Positions 43,870 through 57,144 of a DNA stretch of 64,000 bases are shown here, piece after piece (position 1 is the stretch's first letter; every line of letters starts with the position of its first letter). Source of the DNA: Pseudisothecium myosuroides (lineage: Eukaryota; Streptophyta; Bryopsida; Hypnales; Lembophyllaceae); NCBI GenBank assembly GCA_951799445.1, contig OX637295.1:558001-622000 (forward strand). Direction: 5' to 3'. A program made the position numbers and the translations under genes. The notes under the pieces are model-generated. The model worked only from the letters and a program-made list of their open reading frames with translations, did not search any database and had not been told where the DNA came from.

Positions 43870-46612
43870 TTAATTGTCCCCATTTATAGGCTACCTAAAT
43901 TACTTATAATGGATTTTCCCCTTTGAATGTCCTCTACTTTATTTGTAAATCCTTTATAAATTTTATTTGAAAAGAATAAAACCTTACCTATTTTTGGTCG
44001 CACGTGGTTTTCAAAATGCACTAAGTGATCTACCCAAGTTTAATTTAATTCCTTAGGATTTTAGAAATTAAATTAAATACCAAGTGTTTTCTAATTGGTT
44101 CTAAATTTAATTCTTAACTAAATGGAACTTTAAGGCCCTAATTCCGCTTGCTTTGTTAGTTTCTTTAATTTTCAAATTAAATTTAAAGACTAGTAGGCTT
44201 GTTAGATTATCCAATTTAAATAAATAATCTAATTAATAATTATTTCTTCATTAATTTATTATTTTGGTTGGATTATTCAAAGATATTTGTTGACTTTTGT
44301 CTTTTCTTATTTGGCTTATTAGGCCTAATAAAACTAAACTAAAACAACATTTGGCCAACTAATACCAATGGGAATCTTAATTAATGACAAAAGACCAAAT
44401 TCTTCAATAGTAACAAGAATAAAAGATGGAATAATTCTCTAATGAATAGGTAAAGGAATAGGAAAAGGAACAAAAATCCAAATAGTAAGATGCTACTTTA
44501 ATAATTTTTAATTCTTCATTCCTTTCCGGGGGGTATAAGCTTCTCCTTATTCTCCTCCTTCACTTCTACTTCATTCTTTTTGTTGTTTTGAATTGTGTAT
44601 CTACTCTCTTTTTCCTCCTTTGTTCACCTTAATTAAGTGTGATCGTAATGTACCTTAGTGCTTGTCTTGGGCTTGTAGGAGTTTTGTATGCCAATTTTTA
44701 AATTTGCTTGTTGAAGATGGTGAACCAAAGATCAAATTGATTGAAACCTTACCTCTTAGTTGTAGGCCAGGCGTTGCTTGGACTCCTCAGTTGGTTTCGG
44801 TGCGGTTTGTTTTGGATACGTGGCGAGGCGCCACTGGGTGTCACCACCTTATTCTCGACCCCGTCCTCGAGCATTCCCGATCATTCTCACAACTCCAATA
44901 TCCAACCTACCGGGTTCTTAGGCTCCTGTATCCGATTCTTGGGCTCTTGTTAACCCGACCTACTAGTCTTGTTTTGGTCTCGTACTGTTGGTTCATTTCT
45001 CGAGTTCTGGTTCCTAAACTTAAAATAATTGAACTAGTTCACTTAAAGAAAGAAAAACTAAACTATCACCTAAAATAAAAGCAATTCAGCTATCTATTTT
45101 TTATGGGTTTTGGGGAATTTTCTTTAACAACGTCAATTATAATTATAATCTAAACTAACTTCTTTATTTTAATGATTTTTGGGGAATTTTAAGTTTTTCT
45201 CTGAAGGGAAGAAATTCTAATTAATTCTATCAAAGACTAAACTATCGACTGAAACTTTCAAAGACTAAGACTAAAGATAAATGACTCTGGCAAATTAGCA
45301 TAAAACAAAGGCAAGTTGAGCAAATTCAAGCAAAAAGAAAGGAACCAACTTGGTGTTGTTTTGGGCTTAATTAATAGCCTGACAAGCCAAAGGTTTTTCC
45401 AATAACCCCTTTTCAGCTCAAGATTCTCACAAGTAAAATAGTTTTGAAGATCAAAGCTTTGCCTTGCGGGGGCAACCTTAGGCTAAACTTGTATGAAATG
45501 GTCCCAAATTGTCCAAAAATTCTTTTAATCCTTAACTAAGGTATAGATGACAGTGTTTGAATCAAAAATTAAGGACTAATGTGTATTCTAAAGTATCCAA
45601 GGATTTAAGTCCTAAATGAGGTACACATGACAGTGTTTAATCAAAATTTAGGAGTTAGTCATGCCAAACTTTGTTATACAACAAAGTTTGGTTGGGTTTT
45701 TGAATTTGGAATCTTTTGGTGAAGTCATGCTTCACCGCCTTAAGCCTTCTAACTCAAATGTTGTTACAAATCACAAATTCGTTAGTATTCTTAGCAAAAG
45801 TATCAATTTTTGAAGGACTAAACCTCCCAATAGTATGTTTTTAGTGTGGTTGTTGGTTTTAAAGGGAACCCCGTGTCCTCTAACCAAGTCTTCCACTAAA
45901 GAAATCAAGTTTGAGCAAAAGATGGCCGTTTTTTGGCCTAAATAGATAATTTTGATAGAGTGTCGACAAACAAAATTGAAGTGTGGGTCTTCCACACTCA
46001 AGCAACGTATCAATAATCAAAATAGGGATGTAGGAAACCTCGGAGGGGGGCCTTATATACTTGTTAGAAGGCCCCACAATCTAGATTTACCACAAGATAT
46101 TTTGTCTTTTATTCAAAAACTAACCCAAACTAACCCTAAGCTAAATCCTAATCTATTCTAAGATATTTCCAAAATAATCTTTGTTTAATCAAAAATCTTC
46201 TAGAACAAGCTTTAATTAGCAATGACATCCTGTCTAAATAAAACCTAGGATTTTTTCAAAGATATTTAGGAAATTAACTTAATTCACCTTAAGATATTAT
46301 GTGAATAACCTAAGATATTTTCAAATATTCTTAGTTTATTCAAAGATGGTTGTTCAAGGAAAAATTTGAGATCTTAAACGAATCCAATCTTTGATTTTTC
46401 CAAGATATTTTGCAAATTAACCTAGAATTACCACTACTTACTTTAAAAAAGTCAAATGTATTGCTAAAGACTCTTCACTGATTTGGTAGGGATTTCTACC
46501 AAATCCCTCTCAACTACTTATTTCATGCTATTTTGCATAAAATTAGACTATAAACTAATATAAATCGCAAAAAATATACCCAAAGTTTCAAGTGCTAATT
46601 TGAGGGCTCACA
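43870..46612 (-). repeat. L-family LTR-like repeat, copy 2
   Basis: The right third matches copy 1 (4190-6764) and ends TTTGAGGGCTCACA at 46612. A TATA-like GGGTATAAGC near 44529 sits on the opposite strand. The ORF at 44662-45078 lies inside and has no domain. The left boundary is uncertain. Confidence 0.5.
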
Positions 46613-46699
46613 AAGCCCGAGTCTGTTGGCCCACATGTAACGTCTGATTTTGGACTGGAGGGCATCGATCAGTTCAAAACCAACACATTTCAATGCCAC

Positions 46700-46936
46700 A
46701 TGTGGATGGCGCTACTTGTTGTGCCCGTTGTACTGAGAACGATGCATTTGGATAAAGATTTAGAGATAGACTATGAGCACAAGGAGGAGCAACGTGCTGC
46801 GGCTAGCCAAGGTCAACATGACTTTGAAGCCGAACCTTTGCAATATTTTGATCTTTCCGACGCCAATGTGTTGGATGATGGAAACATTCTGGAGGAGGAT
46901 AGCCAATTTCTACATGTTAATCTATACTTCCTATAG
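46700..46936 (+). pseudogene. Short acidic coding fragment, possibly a transposase tail
   Basis: It begins at ATG 46700 and contains DLEIDYEHKEEQRAAASQG followed by an Asp/Glu-rich stretch (LDDGNILEEDSQF). An acidic tail of this kind is common at the ends of plant hAT transposases, but no catalytic or dimerisation motif is present. This is a weak call; it may be chance. Confidence 0.25.
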
Positions 46937-46980
46937 GTTGGAGGTGCTAATGTGAAATTCCCGTCCCTAAGTGAAGGCTA

Positions 46981-47829
46981 ATGCGGAGCTTGCTATCTAG
47001 GTCTCAGAAATCGCTCTCAAGCTATAGCGAATCCGTAGAAGGAAGCTACAGTACCGCACCGATTTCGAAGCCTTACATGTTGCGCTCTGCCGCGGACGCA
47101 TCAATAGACTATTCCAAGGGAGACATCGAGAATGGCGTTGTGGATAGTCCCCCGATTCGAGGATCGATCATGATACATGTCTGCTCCCCGTCTCTGTTGA
47201 AGCAGGCATCCTCGACTTGAGGAAGGTTGTTTTCGCTAGCTCCGTAGACGGAGGCCGCAACGGACCGGAAACTAAACCTACCGGTCAACGAAAGTGCAAG
47301 GTATCCTCGCCTTGAAGATGATGTTTCTGTGCCACCTGCGCCACGCCCTGCTCAAGCCCGCAAAATCCAAACAACGTCTGACTCTAGAGATTTAAAAAGG
47401 AGTGAGCATTTCAAGGTAATGAGTGCAGCTGGCATACCTCGGCTCAAGGATACTCGACTGCGTCCTTCACTGTCAGTCGGGGCTAGACGATTGCCTTCCG
47501 TCAATAGCATTCATATTCAAAAGTATCTTCAAGACCGGCAGCGATCTTTCAACTTGACATCAATTGGATCTAGATGTCCATACATAAGCAATGCCAGTAT
47601 GTTGCTGTCGAGGTTACCTCCTCAAAGGTCCAAATCATTTTTATCCTTAGAGGTTCCTCAAAGTGTTGATAAGCCAAAGCAAAAGGATTGGAATGTGGAA
47701 TTCAGAGGTGCACTAGACTATCACTATCTGCAATATCCTTCTTGATGCAAGGAAATCTTTAGAGCTCGAGAGAAACAGAAAGCGTTTGAAGCAACAAAGA
47801 GCAATTGTACAGCTAATAGTGATGCCTAG
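46981..47829 (+). pseudogene. Unidentified coding stretch with three in-frame stops
   Basis: One frame runs 283 codons from ATG 46981 to TAG 47827-47829, broken only by TGA 47218-47220, TAG 47245-47247 and TGA 47743-47745. It is Ser/Arg/Pro-rich: SRSQKSLSSYSESVEG, DDVSVPPAPRPAQARKIQ, SIHIQKYLQDRQRSFNLTS and QKDWNVEFRGALDYHYLQYP. The coding-like composition contrasts with the AT-rich flanks on both sides. No family is recognised and there is no terminal-repeat context. It is most simply a decayed gene or the intronless remnant of one. The first two stops lie only 27 bp apart, so a small intron or an assembly error there is possible. Confidence 0.45.
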
Positions 47830-49375
47830 GCAAGTAAGACAAGTTTTCAAAGCTCTCTACTTTTGAGCCTCTTTTACTATTAATAGAAAAGTAAATAAAA
47901 TATGGAAAAAAAAGAGTTACAAAAATAGAGAGTTTTTTGAATAGTAAGCCTCTTCGTTTCTACAGACTCTAAAAATTTAGTGGTATATAATTTGTTCACT
48001 TCAAATGATATTCTAAGCAAGAGTTATAGTCATACTCTTTGTGTATTCAAATTCTTGAGTAATTTGAGCTTACTGAATGTAAATGTGCTCTCTTTTCTAT
48101 TTCTTGAGTACCTTTTGGCTCATCATATGAAAGAACGTTTCTTGTCTTCTAATCTATCGACGTAATTACACTTCCTCATTCTAAAACATTTAAAACAATG
48201 TGTTCACAACTTGCTATCGTTGCCTAAACTCGGGCTCTAATTATTGTTGGGTTCAACAACTATGAATTCCATGGAGCTTTGCACTTGAATTTTGAAAGTC
48301 TCAAAATTACCATTTTGTCTCAATTTAACAAATAAGGCCTTCTCTTGATCTTATGTACTGTATTTTTATGGTGAACATTTATTTCATTTTTTAATGTTGG
48401 GTTCATTTATATTTTTTATGGCAAGAAATTTATAAATTCTCTATATGAATCTATGTGGTGTCATTGTTGTATTTTGGTCTCAACCGTTTTAGGGTTGCTT
48501 GAATGTAATGAGTGGACTCTATATAAATCTCCTTGGGCTCTTTTGCATCCTCTACTAGCAAAAGTAGTAGACCATCCCACAATATTAGGCAATAGGGAAC
48601 TGTAAATACTCTCTAATGGCCTTGCATACCAATGTCATACTTCTGTAATATGTATGCTTGTTGTTATTAATACTTGAACTTAGTAAAATAACCAATGGTC
48701 TTCATACATTATAGTATCAATTTATTAGATTGTCTCAATTTAATGAACCCTTTTACATTCTAAATTTAGGAAGACAATTAAAATAAGAATCCACTTTTTC
48801 TCATTTTAATGAATATGTTCTTTTTAATGGATTAAATATATACTAGACAGAGGGCCCTATTCTTGAAACTTTAAAATATTTCAAAATACTATTAAATTTG
48901 TTTTTTCCTAAAAAGTCATTGCAGATTGATAATACCACAAATAAAATGATATTGAAATCTACATTTTTTTGATGAATGATATTCTTACAATTTTTGCAAA
49001 TGGTTTTAGATGAACTGACTTTTATATAAGTCCTTATACAAGTATGTTGAAAGAATGATTGCATAAAACATTTGGACTATTTAAGTTTCACACATTGTAC
49101 GTCTGACACGTCCTATGTGATAACTTTTAAAGTAATGAGCCAATGAGGCCAAAATTTATTATGAAGGTGGATGTTACCCTTATAATTATAGTGGTTAGCT
49201 TTTAAATATTTGAAACTTTTTTTGTTGTTTAAAATTATATTCTACTAATCTATCACTCTTATAATTTTCATGGTCTTTAGGATTTTCAAATTCTAAAATC
49301 CATATATACATTGTTGTCGAGAAATATTGAAACTCAAAAAACCTTGAAACAAATATGAATCCTACAATGTACATT
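47830..49375. other. AT-rich intergenic stretch, no recognised gene
   Basis: It lies between the broken coding stretch and the right arm. No ORF with domains, tandem repeat or terminal repeat was seen. Confidence 0.45.
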
Positions 49376-50907
49376 ACAAACAAAACAATACTTCACCACA
49401 CGACAATATACAATCTTTCAAATTTAAAAGAACCTAGAATAATTTCTTCGTCAATTGGTAATTGACTTTAGTGGTAACTGGTGTCCTAGACCCTTTTCTA
49501 AAGACACATTCTAGTCATTTGCAGTGCTAAGAATCTAGAATAATTTCTTGGTCAACAAATTGACTTTAGAGATAATCAATGACCTCAACCTTCTCTATTG
49601 ACACATCTTCTAATTAGACAATCCCAATATATCTTGAGAATTTGCAATGTTGTATATATACCTAATTGAATAATTTCTACATGTGAAGTTGCAAAATCAT
49701 GTAACTTCATTTAGAAGCCCATTTGTCCCAGTGACAATCCTTACAAAGGTTCAAGTGTAATATTAGCTCTAATTTTAGTACCATTGATTCATCCAATTAC
49801 TAAGTGTACAATACTAGTATCACAATAAAATTAGAAGAGGTTATAGACTTATCCATTACCTCAATTTATTTTCTATAACTACAACACTAAAGAAATTACA
49901 AATTTTTCAAACACTACCCAACATCTATAGATTGTATAGAGGTTACAGATTTGTCAAGTACTAGTTTTATTTTCTAGGAATTAGTAGAACACACTCAATA
50001 TTTCATGTTACACTAATTTGAAAGAAAATATTTTACAACAACTGTGTTTTGTAAATTAGTGTTCCACACTAATAGAAAAAATCACTTTAGTAACAACTGA
50101 GCCATAATTCCTAAACATAGATTACCTACTACAATTGAAAAGCCTAAAACTCACACCAAATCTCCCAATAAAGCAACTCCAAAACTAGAGTGCAGATGGG
50201 GCACTTATAGCAACAAAGACAAACCCAACCAAACAACACATTGAAGAGCAAGAAATGAAGGAAAAGACAATACCATGTAAACCCAAAACTTCAACTATAG
50301 TAAACTTACATCCAAGGTCAAAATCAATTTATTTCTCTAGAGCTCAAAGCCACACTAACATAAATCTCACTAATTATAGTCACCTAGCCTCAACATTGAC
50401 TTCCAAAATTCACACCAAGGCAAGGACCAAACATTGAGTTACATATTTATGAACACATCAACTGCAATAGCAATAAGAGTGACCTTGCTACTAAGAAAAA
50501 ATAACTCCTAGCATGGCCATCCTCATAAAAGAACTTCAAAACAATCATTTTGACACTTTTCTTGGGAATAGTCTTCTCAATACATTTTGAAGTTGCCAAC
50601 AAAAGGATGCATATTGCATGAACAGGGGTCTTAGGCCAATTCTAACTAAAATTTGCCATCCTTTGATTTCAACTTCTTCACAAAAACCATCACTAAAGAA
50701 AATGCAAAGACAACAACCTCTATGAACACCTCCCTCAAGTCATTCCCAACCAATGCAATTGTTTTCAACAATGACCAACACAATAACTATATTTGTAGAT
50801 GATGTCAAATTACATGAAAATTTTCAAATTACAATTGCATGCAAAAATCATGGTCAAGAGATTCAAAAAACAAGATAGACAACAATTGGTCAAGATTGCC
50901 AACCTGG

Positions 50908-53900
50908 TCACCAATAATCACCACAAGAACACACGCCATCTTGGAAGTGGTGAAAGCGATTGGCATCCCTTACAACAATATCTCGTTCAGTCACCTTTGA
51001 GATAAACTTGGTTGCTGTATGGCAGTCTAAACACACTCGAAGGTTCTTGAACACCCGAATTGGCTGTCCAAGGGGTGTCCGCAGGAGTCCATAAGCAATA
51101 GCCAACTTCTCACTATGGGAGCAAAGAGCAAGCTCTTTCTCCTCCTCCTCAATGTTCCGCAACACTAGCCGGGTATCAGGAATGTAGCCTTCGGCCTTAA
51201 TTTTCTCACTCAATCTCCTCAGCTCAGCATAGATCTCCTTCGCTTCTGAGTGAGAAGTATCCCCTACGACGAAGTCATGGACCTTGTTATCAACGTCAAT
51301 CCAGCTACGCCCCGGCTCCTTGCATATACCTCTCTCCTGCATCATAGTGCGCACCCACAACACCTCCTCCCACTTGCCAGCTGCAGCATAGATATTCGAG
51401 AGAAGCACGCATGCAGAAGCATCCTTCGGTTCCAACTTGAGACGCTCATTAGCGGCAAGTTTGCCCAACTCCACATGACCGTGCGTTCTACAAGCACCAA
51501 GAAGGGCTCCCCAAGTTGCACCATTTGGTTCCACCGGCATGTTGTCAATCAAGAGCTTTGCTTCCTCCAAGTGTCCTGCTCGTGCAAGAACATCCACCAT
51601 GCAGTTACAAAGCACCACACTAGGTTCGATGCCATAATCTTGTGTCATAGCCAAAAAATGTCTACGGCTCTCATCCACAAGGCCTGAATGACTACAAGCT
51701 GCCAACACTGCAACGAAAGAGATCTCATTGGGCTTCACACCGTCTGCAATCATAGTTTTAAAGACTTCCAGGGCTTCATGCCCACATCCATGCTCTGCAA
51801 GTCCACCAATCATCACGTTCCAAGTAATCACGTCCCGTTCCACCATCTTGTCAAAAGCCAGTCGCGCATCATCGATACTACCACACTTTGCATACATGTG
51901 CACCAGCGCGTTGCCCACACGCACATCCGACTCAAATCCGGCTTCACAGGCATGGCTATGAACCTCCCTGACCCACTCCAAAGCCCCCGCGCTTGAACAT
52001 TCATTCAGGATGCTCATATAAGTGATTGCGTTTGGTTTAAAGCCTTCCCGTTTCATTTCGACAAGAAGTCGATATGCTTCAGACCCACATCCATGCTCTG
52101 CAAGTCCACCAATCATCACGGTCCAAGTAATCACGTCCCGTTCCACCATCTTGTCAAAAGCCAGTCGCGCATCATCAATACTGCCACACTTCGCATACAT
52201 GTGCACCAGCGCGTTGCCCACACGCACATCTGACTCAAATCCGGCTTCACGGGCATGGCTATGAACCTCCCTGACCCACTCCAAAGCCCCCGCGCTTGCA
52301 CATGCATTCAGGATGCTCATATAAGTGATTGCGTCTGGTTTGAGACCTTCTCGTTTCATTTGGACAAGAAGTCGATATGCTTCAGACCCACATCCATGCT
52401 CTGCAAGTCCACCAATCATCACGGTCCAAGTAATCACGTCCCGTTCCTCCATCATGTCAAAAACCAGCCGCGCATCATCGATACTGCCACACTTCGCATA
52501 CATGTGCACCAGCGCGTTGCCCACACGCACATCTGACTCCAATCCGGCTTCACGGGCATGGCTATGAACCTCCCTGACCCACTCCAAAGCCCCCGCGCTT
52601 GCACATGCATTCAGAATACTCGCATATGTAAAAGCGTCTGGTTTGAGACCTTCCCGTTTCATTTGGAGAAGAAGTCGATATGCTTCCTCACCATCACCAC
52701 TGTCGGCATATGCTCCAATCATCACATTCCAGGTAATCACATCGCGACTCGCCAACTTATTAAAAGTGTTCCTTGCCTCCTCTATGATCCCACACTTTGC
52801 ATACATTTTAAGGAGCGAGGTTCCCACACGAACATCTGATTCCAACCCACCCTCTCTGATATATCCATGAACTTCCTCGACCCACTTCAAGGCTGACGGG
52901 CTCGCACAGGCTTTCAGGATGCTCAAGTAAGTAACTGCATTAGGTTGCATACCTTCCTTTCGCATGCGATGGAAAACTTCCATGGCGTCTTTCACACAAC
53001 TGTGCTGAGCATAACCTCCAATCATGACGGTCCAAGTAACAACATCCTTCTTGGCAAGTTCGTCAAACACTCTGCATGCATCCTCCAGTCTCCCACATCT
53101 GATGTATCCACTCAATAGGTTGTTTGCCACATATATATTGTGCTGCATGCCACTCTCAATGGCACACTCATGAACCTGCTTTACTGCCGGAAGGTCTTCC
53201 TGCTTCAAGCACCGCTTCAGAATTTCAACATAGGAGTACGAGTCTATTGCAATGCCCTGTTGTAGTCGGTTCTTCAAAAGATCAATTGCTTCACTTGCGG
53301 TCGTTGCGCTTTGCATGCGCGTACTCCCACCACTAACTTGAGCTGCTTGCTTTGACGCTTTCGCACTAGCGGGCAAAGTGTTTCTCCTCCCAAAATTGCC
53401 CTTGGGTAACCTGACCCATCTATACACACTTCATAAGAAAACCCTTCATACTTTGTACTGTGAAAAATCTTGCTCCATCAATTTAAAAATACTTGGATGC
53501 ATATATGCAGTCTTTACACCACTTAAAAGCACAATACTTCACACTACACCTAACAAAACATATTACAAATTATAAATTACATCCAGCTTCAATGTGTGAG
53601 CATCACCTATAGCAAGTCAATTGCACCAATTTCTTGTCACAAAGGAGGACAACTCATGCTCATGCCAATACCTATTCGGTTGTACAATCTCTAGAGAACC
53701 ATTGGTATGGTAACCACCACCAAAAGGTAATTTGCTTAAAGTCACCAATTTGACCATTGCCTTCACCCATGGTGGGGTTGACCAACCATCTACCCAAAGC
53801 GCTTTCATTGTCACCTTGTGTTTAAAGTCTGGTGATTTGGGATTCATCTATACACACCAACAACCCACACCAACAACCCACGATCTAGTATGAAAAAACA

Positions 53901-54791
53901 ATCAAGGAACACATGTCCTTAAACATTGGAGTCATCTAATTGGCCTTCAGTTCAATTCAAAACCCAATCAAAATGTAATATGCTTCTTGTTTACCAAAGT
54001 GTCCAGGACCTTATACAAGCAATAAATAACCTCTCAATGTCTTTTCCCAAATATCTAACATCAACTAATTGGTAGCCTTAGATATATTTCTAGTGATACC
54101 TTGTAAAATCTGTTGTCCCACCACTGCAAAGGATCCGCAAAATACTCCTTCCAATCTTGCTCAATTGTCTGTACTTCGCCTGATTCAACTGTTAAATACT
54201 TCGGACATGTCATTCATGTTCGTTCTAAGCGACAAAAAGCACCCGCTTCTGTACATGAGAGCGGCCACATTAAGCATACCTGAAGCATCGGGTTTTCTCC
54301 AAGCTGATGACGATGAACACCTAATTGATCCGTTGTTCCTTCTTCCATGGGAGGCTGAGACAAGTAATAAACATGGGTGTACAAGCCTTGGAGACTTCAA
54401 GACTGTGATCACACAGGCATCCTGGTCACACAAATCCCCGACAGTCAGTCAAAAAACACATTCAATTGGTAGCAGTTTGGACAAAAGATAGTCATCGGTA
54501 CTGATATTTAATGTTTAACGTCCAACCAACCAAGTTCACGTCCTGTCAGTTTGGGAGAAGCGTAACACAGTATTGATCAAATATACTGCTATCGACGGAC
54601 CTAAATGTATGGGAAACATAAGTTGCTAGCATGACCACAGTAGTTCAGTTCAGACAAGTCACAAATCATCCAACTACTTCCGTAGAACAGGTGTATGGTC
54701 ATAAGTCACTCACCCGTGCACCAACTCCAAGCACCAAATAGCTTCTCGTTTGTTGCCTATGATGCGATAAAAGGTGCATTAATGCAGACAT
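50908..54791 (-). CDS. PPR-DYW RNA-editing factor, copy B
   Basis: The proposed model is exon 1 54791-54714 (ATG, ends CGG before GTGAGTGAC) joined in phase to exon 2 53400-50908 (acceptor TTACCCAAG), 856 residues. The open frame extends up to 53427 without an ATG; the first in-frame ATG in exon 2 is at 53316. The layout is as copy A but with five S-P-L rounds instead of four. The extra unit is exactly 101 residues. The third to fifth rounds are almost identical to each other. E1/E2, PG-box (KEPGRSW) and the DYW domain with HSE, CLDC, CSC and the terminal DYW are intact. The N-terminus of the model (MSALMHLLSHHRQQTRSYLV) fits an organelle transit peptide. The acceptor used by copy A (TTGACAG) is TTGACTG here, so the middle coding segment of copy A is probably skipped. 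Exon 2 is firm; exon 1 is inference. Confidence 0.92.
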
Positions 54792-56469
54792 CTTGTGCCT
54801 CGGTGCCTACAAACTTCTAACGGTTTCGCTTCAACAACAGAGTAACACCACAGATAGAAATCTAACTTCTTAATCAGAAAAAGTATAGCACTGAATCTCT
54901 TCAAGTCTTTGACCCCCTTTCAAGTGTATGTCCCCAATCAGTTCAAAAGAGCATATAAGTATCAATCTGCTCCCTTCAACTGAGTCCGTTCTCTTCCTCG
55001 AATTGCTAAACCTCCAGGCAGGAAGAGAAATTCTAGTTTCGCTCAGCAACCCCAACCTCAACATCAGCAACGTCCAATGAACACAACAAGCTTCAAAACT
55101 CGACTTCAGCAGAGACACAGAGTATCATGTATGACTGGCAATATCTTCAAGTCTGTCCGATTGCTTGTCTGATTTTATACCCCCTTCTCGGCCTTCAGCA
55201 CCAATAATCCCAAGGTCTGCCGCTTCCAATTTATTGACTAGAAGTTCAATTCAGTCCACGCACAAAAGTTCCACATATGAATCCCTGTCTTGAGATCTTC
55301 CGCTCCCCGTTAACTGAAAACGATCTCCTCCTGCTTTGCGGAACCCCCTCCAAATTGCTCAGCCCTCAGGGTTCTGAGAGAAAAAAACACTCACTAGTTC
55401 CCTGCATCAACCACAACCGACGTATGGAGCCTTAATGCTTAGCTTCAGTCAAACAAATTACGGCCTTCTGCTCCCTTGCGTCTGTGTCTGTTCGATTCTT
55501 CACACTGCTCAACCCGGAACCCTCAGGCCACCAAGCACGGAGGAAGGAACAACTGCAGCGCTTGACATCAACACCAACAACTTCAAATGACTTCAGCTTC
55601 AGAAAACTGGACTGGAATGTAGTCAGGGGAAACCTCAAATGTGAAAGTATCAATCCCTAAGATTCTCTAATCCCGTACACACTCTTCTAAAGCCAGCAAG
55701 AAAGCTGCAACAGATATGGACACTTGTACAGACAAAAAATTCTACTGAAAATTGCAACTCATGAAAAGCAAGAAACCTAAACCACAACATCTCACATGAA
55801 CAACCCCAATATCTGAGCTTCCCTCCCCAATCCAGTAAACCTCCAAGCAGGAAGAGAACCCACAACGCCCGCAACTCTCAACATATGCAAACAGCTTCAA
55901 ATTTTAACTTTGCTGCAGAGAAAGGATCACATGCTGCACAGAAAGGATATCATGCTGCAGTGAGGAATTATGCTCTGAAGTTCGGTTAACCTGGCAGTGG
56001 AGACTCAACGAGCGGACAGGTAAATCTGGTGCAGCAAGACGACATGGCGAGACTCCACATGCGTCAACCTCACCAACCAACCCTACGACCCGATTTCTAC
56101 AGTCGAGGTTGAGTAGTGCAGTCGCACCATGCAACGGTGTTTTAGGGTTTTGATGATCTTGTCCTGGAGTACTCGGGCAAGATAGCTGTTGTACATGAAG
56201 GCGGACAGTTCGATTTTCAGGATCCAGGGTTCCCTTGAGGCCTTGAGTGACAAAAGCAGAACTGAAAGTTCTAAAATCCACGGTCCCAGGAATCCTCTTC
56301 GCCCCTCAAAATGGTGTCTGGCCTGCAGCAAAACCGTGGACCCCTGCTTATCCGAGAATCCCGGCGAAGGACAGCCTCGGATATCCTTAGCCGCCTCCTA
56401 CGTAAAGATTGAAACCGGTCACTTCAAACCTTAGATCTAAATCGAACGAGAATTCACGACAACGAGAGA

Positions 56470-56740
56470 TTAGGGTTTGAGTCTTCTTCCGTTTGCACCA
56501 CCAGTGGGCTTCTCTGTTTTCTTCGTGGTCTTCTTCGTGGCAGGAGCGGCCGTGGTCGGTTTGCTAGTTCTTCCGTTGGGATCGGAATTCGGAAGCCCTG
56601 CATTTCCGATGGAGGCACTGTACGATGGCGTTGACGCGAACAAGTAATGTAATCCGTCCGTTCTAAATACGTGATGTCTGCGATACTTAGGGATGAATGT
56701 TTGCGAGTCGTTGCTCTCTGAATATTCTCTCCAATTCTTT
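56470..56740 (-). pseudogene. Second copy of the unidentified C-terminal fragment
   Basis: The minus strand reads KKNWREYSESNDSQTFIPKY through the Lys/Thr-rich tail to a stop at 56472-56470, the same as 7884-8153. The part upstream is cut by the MITE at 56744, and beyond the MITE only a short trace continues. It is part of the duplicated arm rather than an independent gene. Confidence 0.5.
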
Positions 56741-56743
56741 TTA

Positions 56744-57144
56744 GAGCATCCCCACCAGTTTTTCCCCTATCCCTATCAGAGCTCCTCATCCAGAAAGATA
56801 GGGATAGGATGCATAGTCCCACTAGTTTTTCTGTATCTGCTAGTAATTTCCCTGCGTGCAAGGCAGTAATGAAGCAAAGGAACAGTGCAAACAATGAAAG
56901 TAAGCAATTAAAGCACAAGGAAACGATACTTGAATTGATCAAAGTCATACAAGTTGATGATCTTGCATAAAAACAATATAGGGTTTACCAGAACTTTAAT
57001 TCCATATCTGCCCTATCATATGGGGAACTAGGACCCCTCTACTCTAAAAATATGGAGATACAGCATGCCAGCAGGGGAGGGTCTTCCCTATCCGGATGAA
57101 ATTTATCTAGATAGGGATAGGAAAGCCCACTAGTGGGCATGCTC
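56744..57144. mobile_element. Harbinger/Tourist-like MITE
   Basis: The 401-bp insertion has ends GAGCATCCCCACCAGT and ACTAGTGGGCATGCTC, with TTA duplicated at 56741-56743 and 57145-57147. The left arm lacks it at about 7881. TTA duplication and these ends suit the PIF/Harbinger group. No transposase is encoded. Confidence 0.85.

Noticed and set aside
44662..45078. 138-codon ORF
   Set aside because: It lies inside an LTR-like repeat, has no domain, and overlaps another ORF in a different frame.
53425..53427. GTG at 53427 as the start of PPR copy B
   Set aside because: It is not an ATG. The conserved ATG exon at 54791 and an in-phase acceptor at 53400 give a better model.
53395..54440. Retrocopy origin for PPR copy A (loss of the ~0.9 kb present in copy B)
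   Set aside because: Flanking non-coding DNA is duplicated too and no poly(A) tract or target duplication is present, so reverse transcription of an mRNA is unlikely.
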